10,584 bases of DNA from an uncultured Alphaproteobacteria bacterium (GTDB lineage: Bacteria > Pseudomonadota > Alphaproteobacteria > UBA9655), in assembly GCA_937967795.1 (NCBI GenBank), contig CALBSK010000074.1:1-10584 (forward strand). Reading direction: 5' to 3'. This document shows positions 5,382-10,584 of the stretch, piece by piece. A program made the translations under genes and the position numbers. The notes under the pieces were generated by a model that made no database searches, had not been told where the DNA came from, and saw only the letters and a list, made by a program, of their open reading frames with translations. Positions within the stretch are counted from its first letter, which is position 1; each line of letters starts with the position of its first letter.

Positions 5382-7890
5382 GGTTTTTCTCCTTTGAGAG
5401 AGTATTAATGGCCTCTTTTAAGCTCAATCCTTGGGACACAAGATTTTGCACAGCTGTAAATTCTTCAGCCTTTGTTGAATAAAGGATCTTCGAAAAGGGA
5501 TCGAGATAAAGCCTGCCTACAGCAAAGCCTTTTGGCCCTTTGATCATAATTTCCGCATATTTCCCTTGTTCTGTATGAAGGGATCTCAGCATCCGTTCCA
5601 TGGCAGGATCCATCGCAAGGCGTTTGGAATTTTTAAGCATTTCGATGGACTCATCTTTTTGAGAAAGAAGACACATCCAGTCTGCATTATCAAAAGCGGC
5701 TTGCGCTCCAGGTGTGGCATAAAAATCATTAATGGATTGAGTCCCTACAATAAGGCCTCCAAAATACTTTCTGAGCCTCCTTGCAGCCGTTTCAATAAAA
5801 ACACCCGATTGTTTACCGCGCAGCATGTCCCAGGCTTCATCCAAGATGAGACATGAAGGGGTTTTTCGATCTCCCAGATAGATGGAGTTGGCAATCTGCA
5901 AAATCACCATTTGCACAATGACTGATTGAAGATCTTTCCGTTCTTTAAGCTCCTCAAGCTCCACCACAACTAAAGTATCTGAGAGATCGATATTTGCAGG
6001 ACCATTAAAGAACCGTCCATAAGTGCCCTTTTCCGTGTAAGGATAAAGACGCTCCCCAAGGCTCATGGCAACAAGGTCAGGATGTTTAAGAAGGAAGTTG
6101 GCTACATCTGTGATGGTTGTATGGTTCTTCCTCTTCTCCCAAGCTTTTTGAATCCCTTGTTCTAAGTAGGTGTCTTCTAAGTCGGTTGTTCCTTCTTTAG
6201 GAGCTGCCATCAGAGAGAGAATGGGCTTCAACATGGAAAGGGCGTCCGATGCGGCTTCAGGATCATGGGAGGGAATCGAAGAAAAAGGATTGATACAAAT
6301 CGGGGACCCTTTTAAAGGGGAATGAGTGGAGAACTCCAGATAAGTTCCCCCTAAGAGCTTAACGGTCTTCTCGAAAGACCTGCCTACATCAAGAACAAAG
6401 ACCCGTCCTCCCATGCCCAGCATACTGGTCATAAGCTCTTGCATAAAAACAGATTTACCTGATCCGGATCGCCCTACGACACATGTGTTGTAGTTGCCTT
6501 CGTTGTTATCAAAAGGACACCAGGTAAAGATTTGACCCCGCCTTCCTACAAGAAGCATGCCCGGAGATTTGGTTCCCTGCCATTCCCCTTGAAGGGGCAT
6601 GAGATTGGCTGGTTCGTGACTGAGAGTGGTTTTTGTTTTCTGAAACTTTTGGCTATCCTCATCAGACCCTTCTCCCCAGGTCATCGGCAAACAACTGAGA
6701 AAGGAGGGAAGCTGCATGTACCGATCTAAAGCCAATTCCCATCTCTGGGATCGGTAAAGATTAAAAAGGGTTTGCTCTTCTCGAGCGATGTGTTGAGGTA
6801 TACTTAAAAGCCCTACCTGAAAGCGGGTTCGAACAAGCCGTTGCCCTTCTTCAAACTTCTCTCTGACGTAATTCCATTCTTGGGCTTCTTTTTTTACCGA
6901 AGGCACGTATTTGGCAATAGGGGAGGCTGCTTGTTTTTCCACATTGCCACATTTGGCCAGCATCTTTGTTTTAAGGGTTTTCTCATTGCAGATATGAACG
7001 CTATAAGAAATGAAGAAGCTCCCCTGAAGGCGCAAAAATTCATTAAAAGGATCCCCAATCAAAACTCCCATAGCCCCCAAATGCCAAAAGGGAGGAAAAA
7101 GACGTGGGGTGTAAAGTCGCATAACCTGCTCTTCTTCCCCAAAAATCAATTGATGAGGACCCACAGCCATTCGTGTGGAAGGGCTCATCAGTTGATGGGA
7201 AAGGAAATCGTGAATGTTCCAAGGAATAAGAGGGTTTTCCAGTTGATCGGACGGATTCAAAAGCTCATCAAGCCCGCCTAATAAGTCTTCCGCATGCCAA
7301 ACCTTCACAGGGAGTCCCCAGCCTTTGAGGGTGGTGAGAATTTGTTCACGAAGAGCAAGAATAGAGTCGATTGTTTGAAGGGATGAAGAGGGTTCACTGT
7401 AAGAGAGAAGCAATCGAAAGGTCCGAATACCCTTTCCTTGAGAAAGACCTCTTAAATAAGAGGTCCGCTCGAGGGCTAAATCCTTAATCACCGTTGACTG
7501 AGTGAGGCGGATTTTTTCCCATGACGTGAGCCAAGGATTAATGCGAGAGCTGGCAATCAACAAACTTTGGAAGTTGGATCCCAAAGGAAAAGAATGCTGA
7601 AAAATCCCCGTCAGTTGCCTTGGAATTTCTTCTCCACATCCGACCAAAGGAAGAGTTTCAATGACAAACCCTATACTTGATTTATTAATAAACAACTGAG
7701 TTTCAGGATCAAAACTGCGGTAAGGCAAAATCTCACTCAAGCTATGGGTCCTCAAGAACTCGTTGGCTAAGATGAGGGTTGCGGACGAGGATCCATAGCC
7801 GTGATCAGAAATCAGGAATCGGTTCCCCGGGTCTGTTGCCCGGGGACAAGCATCAGATGGAGTTTGAGGCACGGAAGGCCTTCCTTTCAT
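5374..7890 (-). CDS. traC: TraC, T4SS pilus-assembly ATPase (VirB4 family)
   Basis: This 838-residue ATPase matches F TraC in length and order. The conserved part begins at LSEILPYRSFDPETQLFINK (51-70). The N-terminal VirB4-like domain follows, with SPIAKYVPSVKKEAQEW and LPSFLSCLPMTWGEG. Then come ANLMPLQGEW, Walker A GRSGSGKS (473-480), GTYGRFFNG (622-630) and Walker B LILDEAW (681-687, D684/E685), and then the arginine-rich ARRLRKYFGGLIVGTQSI. TraC is a cytoplasmic, membrane-associated ATPase that powers pilus assembly. The N-terminus before residue 50 is not conserved: residues 12-24 are encoded by a GC-rich hairpin and 22-30 (GNRFLISDH) by the heptamer repeat. The ATG at 7890 lacks a good Shine-Dalgarno and lies 38 bp inside traV, so translation may depend on coupling. 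TTG codons near residues 46-51 are alternative starts. Family assignment is certain; the start is not. Confidence 0.95.
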   Translation of the reverse strand: MKGRPSVPQTPSDACPRATDPGNRFLISDHGYGSSSATLILANEFLRTHSLSEILPYRSFDPETQLFINKSSIGFVIETLPLVGCGEEIPRQLTGIFQHSFPLGSNFQSLLIASSRINPWLTSWEKIRLTQSTVIKDLALERTSYLRGLSQGKGIRTFRLLLSYSEPSSSLQTIDSILALREQILTTLKGWGLPVKVWHAEDLLGGLDELLNPSDQLENPLIPWNIHDFLSHQLMSPSTRMAVGPHQLIFGEEEQVMRLYTPRLFPPFWHLGAMGVLIGDPFNEFLRLQGSFFISYSVHICNEKTLKTKMLAKCGNVEKQAASPIAKYVPSVKKEAQEWNYVREKFEEGQRLVRTRFQVGLLSIPQHIAREEQTLFNLYRSQRWELALDRYMQLPSFLSCLPMTWGEGSDEDSQKFQKTKTTLSHEPANLMPLQGEWQGTKSPGMLLVGRRGQIFTWCPFDNNEGNYNTCVVGRSGSGKSVFMQELMTSMLGMGGRVFVLDVGRSFEKTVKLLGGTYLEFSTHSPLKGSPICINPFSSIPSHDPEAASDALSMLKPILSLMAAPKEGTTDLEDTYLEQGIQKAWEKRKNHTTITDVANFLLKHPDLVAMSLGERLYPYTEKGTYGRFFNGPANIDLSDTLVVVELEELKERKDLQSVIVQMVILQIANSIYLGDRKTPSCLILDEAWDMLRGKQSGVFIETAARRLRKYFGGLIVGTQSINDFYATPGAQAAFDNADWMCLLSQKDESIEMLKNSKRLAMDPAMERMLRSLHTEQGKYAEIMIKGPKGFAVGRLYLDPFSKILYSTKAEEFTAVQNLVSQGLSLKEAINTLSKEKNHE

Positions 7891-8020
7891 CTAGAGTCTG
7901 AGCTTGAGAGGAAAAATCTTCAGGAGGAACCCAATACCAGATTTTCGAAGGTGAAGAACAGAAATGACTCTCTCCACATGCTGGCTCTTCTGATAACTGG
8001 TTTCTGATCACTGATGACTT
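7804..8020. repeat. Heptamer-repeat pair C spanning the traV/traC junction
   Basis: A heptamer array ATCAGAA, ATCAGGA, ATCGGTT (7804-7824) and an oppositely oriented array CTGATAA, CTGGTTT, CTGATCA, CTGATGA (7990-8020) face each other about 165 bp apart. The left array encodes RFLISDH at the TraC N-terminus; the right one encodes SSVIRNQLS in the middle of TraV. The pair resembles elements A and B but is longer, and it includes a GC hairpin and the traC start codon, so it may be an expanded copy or two separate insertions. Confidence 0.6.
7824..7846. repeat. GC-rich hairpin next to heptamer array, in the traC 5' end
   Basis: TCCCCGGG (7824-7831) and CCCGGGGA (7839-7846) form an 8-bp perfect stem with a 7-nt loop, directly next to the ATCAG array. 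It is translated as part of the non-conserved TraC N-terminus (CPRATDPG). There is no U-tract on either strand, so it is not a terminator. It looks like part of a mobile palindromic repeat. Confidence 0.5.
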
Positions 8021-8218
8021 GTTAACCCTTTGGTTCACTTCCGAAATGGACTGGCACTTCACCCCTTCACCAGGCGGACATTCGAACCCTCCTTCGTAAA
8101 CACCCATACAGGACGTTAGCGCAGGCGCTAACGCAGTGATCAGTATCCAGTGATCAGTTATCAGATTGGATATTGAACGGCCTGACTTCTTCTGTCTCTG
8201 TCTTAAATATTGAAGCAT
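7853..8218 (-). CDS. traV: TraV, outer-membrane lipoprotein of the T4SS core (short form)
   Basis: This small lipoprotein lies between traB and traC, the place of traV in F. The ATG at 8218 follows AAAGGA and gives 121 residues. The N-terminus is basic (QRQKKSGR), then hydrophobic with a lipobox ALTS|C (C37), followed by MGVYEGGFECPPGEGVKCQSISEVNQRV, which fits the TraV pattern of a cysteine pair and the (C/M)xS(I/M)xE(V/A) segment. TraV anchors the TraK/TraB core channel in the outer membrane. It is shorter than F TraV (about 170). Repeat sequence provides much of the signal peptide (NLITDHWILIT, 18-28) and an in-frame insert further down (SSVIRNQLS). The C-terminus keeps only a weak trace of the usual tryptophan/proline/aspartate motif (KIWYWVPPEDF), so the 3' part may be degraded or remodelled. 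It overlaps traC by 38 bp. Confidence 0.8.
   Translation of the reverse strand: MLQYLRQRQKKSGRSISNLITDHWILITALAPALTSCMGVYEGGFECPPGEGVKCQSISEVNQRVNKSSVIRNQLSEEPACGESHFCSSPSKIWYWVPPEDFSSQAQTLDERKAFRASNSI
8115..8132. repeat. Near-perfect palindrome encoding the TraV lipobox region
   Basis: GTTAGCGC (8115-8122) and GCGCTAAC (8125-8132) form an 8-bp inverted repeat with a 2-nt centre, lying next to heptamer array 8134-8164. On the minus strand it is translated as ALAPALT just before the lipobox cysteine. Like the CCCCGGG hairpin by the other array, it may belong to the repeat element. Confidence 0.5.
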
Positions 8219-8265
8219 TTTTTTCCTTTCTTTTCTGATGACTGATATCTGATTACTGATTACTG
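8134..8265. repeat. Heptamer-repeat element B with inverted ends (traB 3' end and traV 5' end)
   Basis: This 132-bp segment is bounded by heptamer arrays in opposite orientation. The left end (8134-8164) contains ATCAGTA, TCCAGTG, ATCAGTT and ATCAG; the right end (8235-8265) contains CTGATGA, CTGATAT, CTGATTA, CTGATTA and CTG. The ends match each other in inverse orientation at 25 of 31 positions by hand alignment. The right end supplies the last codons and stop of traB (VPSNQ*); the interior carries the Shine-Dalgarno and ATG of traV; the left end encodes the middle of the TraV signal peptide. Element A at traW has nearly the same length and position. Confidence 0.75.
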
Positions 8266-9503
8266 GGAACCTTTTCGTTCTTAATCTCAGCATGAACTTC
8301 CTGAGCTCCAATAAAGGTTCCCTGAGTGAAGACGATGTCCACAACTTGTCCGGCTGCGACTTGAATGACGGGCTGAAGTTGTTCGGCTCGATCAATGTAA
8401 TATTGAGACAATCGATCAAGGGCAGATGACGCTCCTCCTGCCATGCCTGACGTAAAGGTCTCCCCAATGCTTGGAGGGGACACTTGAGCACTTCCTGGTG
8501 AGAAGGGATTCACAAGCTGCTGGCGATTTTGGGGATTTGCCACATTGCTCAATCCTGCAAACATGCCTCCCACAAGACTGCGCCCTAAGAACTGGCCTTC
8601 TTTGGATGCAACAATGCCGCGAATGCCCGCTTTGCCATCAGGTCCTGCAATATACCCTGCCACTTGCGTTTCAATGATTTCTCCTGTTTCCCTTGTCGTA
8701 CAGGTAAGCTTTTCGAGTCGAGCATAAATCCGCTCTGAGGAGAGGTCTCCATAGGCGCTTGCGAGGCAATGGCAATCTTTGAGATCGCTTTGAAAGCGTC
8801 GTGGAAGAGTTCCATGATCAATGATCCTTAGCAGCATGGGTCTTGGATCAGATGACGCACTCATCGCCGATGAAGCATCAAGGCCTGAAAGCAATATCGT
8901 TCTTGCAAAAGTACCTGCAGGAATAGTTGTCTCAACGGTTTTATGAGATTTAATTTGAGATTTTTCTGTAAGATTCAAAGAAAATTTATGAATTATCTTT
9001 TCGTCCCCATTTGAGTTTCCTTCTTTATTTGGAGAAGAGCTCCCTTCTTCCTTATAGGGAGAAAATGCGGCTTGTTTTGTCTCTTCCAGTTCCGTTTCTA
9101 ACTGAAGATTCCTTGCTTCGATCTCTTGCAGGCGAATGTCTTCTTGGGCTTTGTCTTCTTTGACTTTCTCTTGGAAAAGGATTTTGAGAGCTGAAATTTC
9201 GTCAAATAATTTCTTGTTTTCATTTTCCACGTTGTGGCGCCAGGCTTCATTCAAATCCACCTTCTTGGAAGCTGTTTCAATGGCAGTCGGTTGAGGTTTA
9301 TGAGTGGTATCCTTTTGAAATCCAGGCTTCTTTCCTAAAAAGATGGCTAAGGCTCCATAAAAAAGACCCACCAGACTTATGAGAAGAAGAAGGGTCCAAA
9401 AGTACTGAAGGCGCCTTATGCCAGATGAAGAGAGAGGATTAAAAAAGGACTTCAGACGCTGCTTTAAGAGCAGAAAATAATTTTCAAGATTTCGTAATAA
9501 CAT
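8253..9503 (-). CDS. traB: TraB, T4SS core inner-membrane-spanning protein (VirB10-like)
   Basis: This 416-residue protein has a short cytoplasmic N-terminus, a transmembrane helix at about 33-56 (QYFWTLLLLISLVGLFYGAL), a long charged coiled coil at about 90-145, a low-complexity linker (SPYKEEGSSSPNKEGNSNGD) and a C-terminal TrbI/VirB10-like domain. That domain shows TTIPAGTFARTILLSGLDA, RIIDHGTLPRRF, CHCLASAYGDLSSERIYARL, GYIAGPDGKAGIRGIVASKE and QPVIQVAAGQVVDIVFTQGT. TraB spans from inner membrane to the outer-membrane TraK/TraV ring and forms the channel wall. The ATG at 9503 has AAGGAA upstream and a 20-bp overlap with traK; a TTG at 9560 is less likely. Its stop codon and last residues come from the heptamer-repeat element downstream, so the original C-terminus may have been slightly altered. 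It is the only gene here separated from the next by a gap (34 bp). Confidence 0.94.
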   Translation of the reverse strand: MLLRNLENYFLLLKQRLKSFFNPLSSSGIRRLQYFWTLLLLISLVGLFYGALAIFLGKKPGFQKDTTHKPQPTAIETASKKVDLNEAWRHNVENENKKLFDEISALKILFQEKVKEDKAQEDIRLQEIEARNLQLETELEETKQAAFSPYKEEGSSSPNKEGNSNGDEKIIHKFSLNLTEKSQIKSHKTVETTIPAGTFARTILLSGLDASSAMSASSDPRPMLLRIIDHGTLPRRFQSDLKDCHCLASAYGDLSSERIYARLEKLTCTTRETGEIIETQVAGYIAGPDGKAGIRGIVASKEGQFLGRSLVGGMFAGLSNVANPQNRQQLVNPFSPGSAQVSPPSIGETFTSGMAGGASSALDRLSQYYIDRAEQLQPVIQVAAGQVVDIVFTQGTFIGAQEVHAEIKNEKVPSNQ

Positions 9504-10167
9504 GGGCTTTTGTTCCTTCTCCAGGTTCAAGAGTTTTCTTCTCAATCCAAACGGCAACAATCGATTTTTTGGTGAGAGATAAATGGTTTAAAAATTCAGG
9601 TTCAGATAAAGTGAAGGGGGATTGCGAATTGTTTTTGACCTCATAGGTTGAGGCTTTGAGCTTTTCTCCTTGAAGCTCTCTTTTCCAAAGATAAGGCCCT
9701 TTTAAGGTGTTTAGGTTTAAAGGAAGAGATTTATACCCTAAAGGAATGCGATCTTCGTGAGAGGCTCGCAAGAGATCTTCGATTTCTTCTCGGGAAATTA
9801 AGTTTTTTGTTTCCTTACTTCTTTCGGCATCACTTTTAAGAATAAGGGCTTCAGGAGACCGATTTTGAGGGGTGAGTTGTAAGTCTTGGGTGATTCCTTT
9901 TTCCGTTGTTAACGTGAGATGAATAGGTTTAAATCCTCCAAGACCCGTAGGGCGAATAAAAACCTGACCTTGGCCTTCATCCGCTTCCAATATATATTCG
10001 CCAGTCACACCAAAGACATTAAGGATTCGATCATCCTTAACTCTCATACGGGTAAGGCCTGATTGTGAAATGGGCACCTCAATCGTTTGGGATTCATTGA
10101 GGTGCTTAATAATAGCTGCATGAGCCGTTGTGCTCAAAACAAAGCAAAAAAGAAAATTACGAATCAT
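9484..10167 (-). CDS. traK: TraK, secretin-like outer-membrane core protein (VirB9-like)
   Basis: The product has 227 residues with a clear signal peptide (MIRNFLFCFVLSTTAHA|A). The mature protein begins IIKHLNESQTIEVPISQSGLTRM.VKDDRILNVFGV, a beta-rich secretin N-domain-like part typical of TraK. GQGQVFIRPTG and KPIHLTLTTEKG follow, and then a C-terminal region (LWKRELQGEKLKASTYEVKNNS...LSEPEF) that binds TraV in F. TraK forms the outer-membrane ring of the T4SS core with TraV and TraB. GGAGGAA lies about 7 nt before the ATG. This is the first gene of the operon in the window; in F it would follow traA, traL and traE, but here an integrase starts divergently 50 bp away. No promoter fits in the gap, so transcription must begin inside the integrase gene or come from further upstream. 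Two inverted repeats lie in its 5' third. Confidence 0.93.
   Translation of the reverse strand: MIRNFLFCFVLSTTAHAAIIKHLNESQTIEVPISQSGLTRMRVKDDRILNVFGVTGEYILEADEGQGQVFIRPTGLGGFKPIHLTLTTEKGITQDLQLTPQNRSPEALILKSDAERSKETKNLISREEIEDLLRASHEDRIPLGYKSLPLNLNTLKGPYLWKRELQGEKLKASTYEVKNNSQSPFTLSEPEFLNHLSLTKKSIVAVWIEKKTLEPGEGTKAHVITKS
10019..10040. repeat. Inverted repeat inside traK
   Basis: TTAAGGAT (10019-10026) and ATCCTTAA (10033-10040) form a perfect 8-bp inverted repeat with a 6-nt loop, encoding KDDRILN in TraK. It is one of three inverted repeats within 200 bp of the integrase start. It may be chance or a protein-binding site. Confidence 0.3.
10074..10105. promoter_or_regulatory. Inverted repeat around a weak integrase promoter candidate
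   Basis: GCACCTCAAT (10074-10083) and ATTGAGGTGC (10096-10105) form a perfect 10-bp inverted repeat with a 12-nt loop. On the plus strand a weak promoter-like pair (TTGGGA at 10087-10092, 17-bp spacer, TAATAG at 10110-10115) lies across it, about 100 bp before the integrase ATG. An operator that controls int is possible. The repeat also lies within codons 21-31 of traK on the other strand. Confidence 0.35.
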
Positions 10168-10173
10168 GAGAAA

Positions 10174-10211
10174 TTCCTCCGTGCGCCGGTTTATCCCGGC
10201 GCACGGAGGAA
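10174..10211. promoter_or_regulatory. Perfect inverted repeat holding both divergent ribosome-binding sites
   Basis: The arms 10174-10189 and 10196-10211 are perfectly complementary over 16 bp (core TCCGTGCGCCGG / CCGGCGCACGGA) with a 6-nt loop. On the minus strand the arm ends in GGAGGAA, the Shine-Dalgarno of traK; on the plus strand the other arm holds GGAGG (10205-10209), 8 nt before the integrase ATG. The transcript of each gene could fold the same hairpin and pair its own Shine-Dalgarno sequence. It fills most of the 50-bp intergenic gap. It could also be a binding site or recombination site; no U-tract supports a terminator. Confidence 0.65.
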
Positions 10212-10217
10212 AAAACC

Positions 10218-10584
10218 ATGAATCCCCAGGACAAAAACTTTAATTTCACGAAGAAAAGTCTGGATGCTCTTTCACGGCCAGAAAAAGGAAAGCGCCTTTA
10301 CGTCTATGATATGCGCGTGAGGGGGTTAGAGATGATGGTAACCGATCAGGGTACAAAGTCCTTTAAGGTCTATCGTAAGTTTAATGACAAGCCTGTCCGG
10401 GTCACTTTGGGGAAATATCCCGAAATGACCATTGAGCAAGCTCGGAATGAAGCGCAAAAGATCATTACGGAGATGTTGAAGGGTAAAAATCCCAATGAGG
10501 AGAAGAAAAAATTGAGGGCAGAAACTTCTCTTGGAGAAATGTTTGCCTTATATCTGGAGCGCTACAGCAAGCATCATAAAAAGA
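10218..10584 (+). CDS. int: P4-type tyrosine integrase, N-terminal part (runs off right edge)
   Basis: The frame starts at ATG 10218 behind GGAGG and stays open to the window end for 122 codons. The product begins MNPQDKNFNFTKKSLDALSR, then GKRLYVYDMRVRGLEMMVTD, GTKSFKVYRKFNDKPVRVTL, GKYPEMTIEQARNEA. This is the arm-type DNA-binding (DUF4102-like) domain of P4-family integrases, with the start of the core-binding region after about residue 105 (SLGEMFALYLERY). The catalytic domain with its tyrosine lies outside the window. Such enzymes integrate genomic islands and conjugative elements, often at tRNA 3' ends. It points away from the tra operon, so the matching attachment site may lie beyond the right edge. 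Its close divergent position to traK suggests it belongs to the same mobile element. Confidence 0.9.
   Translation, partial: MNPQDKNFNFTKKSLDALSRPEKGKRLYVYDMRVRGLEMMVTDQGTKSFKVYRKFNDKPVRVTLGKYPEMTIEQARNEAQKIITEMLKGKNPNEEKKKLRAETSLGEMFALYLERYSKHHKK

Noticed and set aside
6841..7281. 146-codon open frame on the plus strand
   Set aside because: It is fully antisense to the conserved VirB4-like domain of traC and its translation shows no domain or export signal.
10174..10211. Rho-independent terminator between traK and int
   Set aside because: The genes diverge, so neither ends here, and neither strand has a U-tract after the stem (GGAAAAAACC on plus, GAATTTCTC on minus).
10168..10217. Integrase attachment site (tRNA-derived) beside int
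   Set aside because: No tRNA gene or 3' tRNA fragment is visible; P4-type integrases usually have the att site near the other, off-window side.

Overview
The window holds most of the structural core of an F-type conjugative type IV secretion system (T4SS). It is a single, tightly overlapping operon on the minus strand, read from right to left. In transcription order the genes are traK (10167-9484), traB (9503-8253), traV (8218-7853), traC (7890-5374), an S26 signal peptidase of the RP4-TraF kind (5381-4875), traW (4881-4153), traU (4156-2921), trbC (2936-2217), traN (2220-490) and a second traN paralogue (493 to the left edge). At the far right, on the plus strand and only 50 bp from traK, is the 5' end of a P4-type tyrosine integrase (10218 to the right edge). 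The pairing suggests an integrative conjugative element or a conjugative genomic island, not ordinary chromosome.

The source is a Gram-negative bacterium: the outer-membrane genes traN, traV and traK are present, as are several Sec signal peptides and a lipobox. The DNA is moderately AT-rich by eye. The order K-B-V-C-peptidase-W-U-trbC-N, the adjacent P4-type integrase and the in-frame repeats suggest an intracellular or protist-associated alphaproteobacterium (Rickettsiales or Holosporales type), but this is inference.

The expected roles follow the F system. TraK, TraB and TraV form the envelope-spanning core channel, and TraC is the pilus-assembly ATPase. TraW, TraU and TrbC act in the periplasm in pilus assembly and retraction, and TraN is the outer-membrane protein that stabilises mating pairs. 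The S26 peptidase probably matures a transferred or pilin substrate. The pilin and platform genes traA, traL and traE, which normally come before traK, are absent from this position.

Four things stand out. (1) A heptamer repeat family (ATCAGTN / NACTGAT) forms inverted-repeat-bounded elements at the 5' ends of traW, traV and traC. It is read in the same frame in all three genes (LI[T/S]D[N/H]) and forms part of the signal peptides of TraW and TraV. (2) traN is tandemly duplicated with ATGA coupling, and a hairpin lies over the second start. (3) About 250 bp between traW and conserved traU is either an unusual 80-90 residue TraU extension or a small signal-peptide/transmembrane gene on the opposite strand. 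(4) A perfect 16-bp inverted repeat in the traK/int divergent gap contains the Shine-Dalgarno sequences of both genes, and two more inverted repeats lie in the nearby 5' part of traK.

No rRNA, tRNA, CRISPR array or insertion-sequence transposase was seen. No stretch longer than 300 bases lacks a gene.
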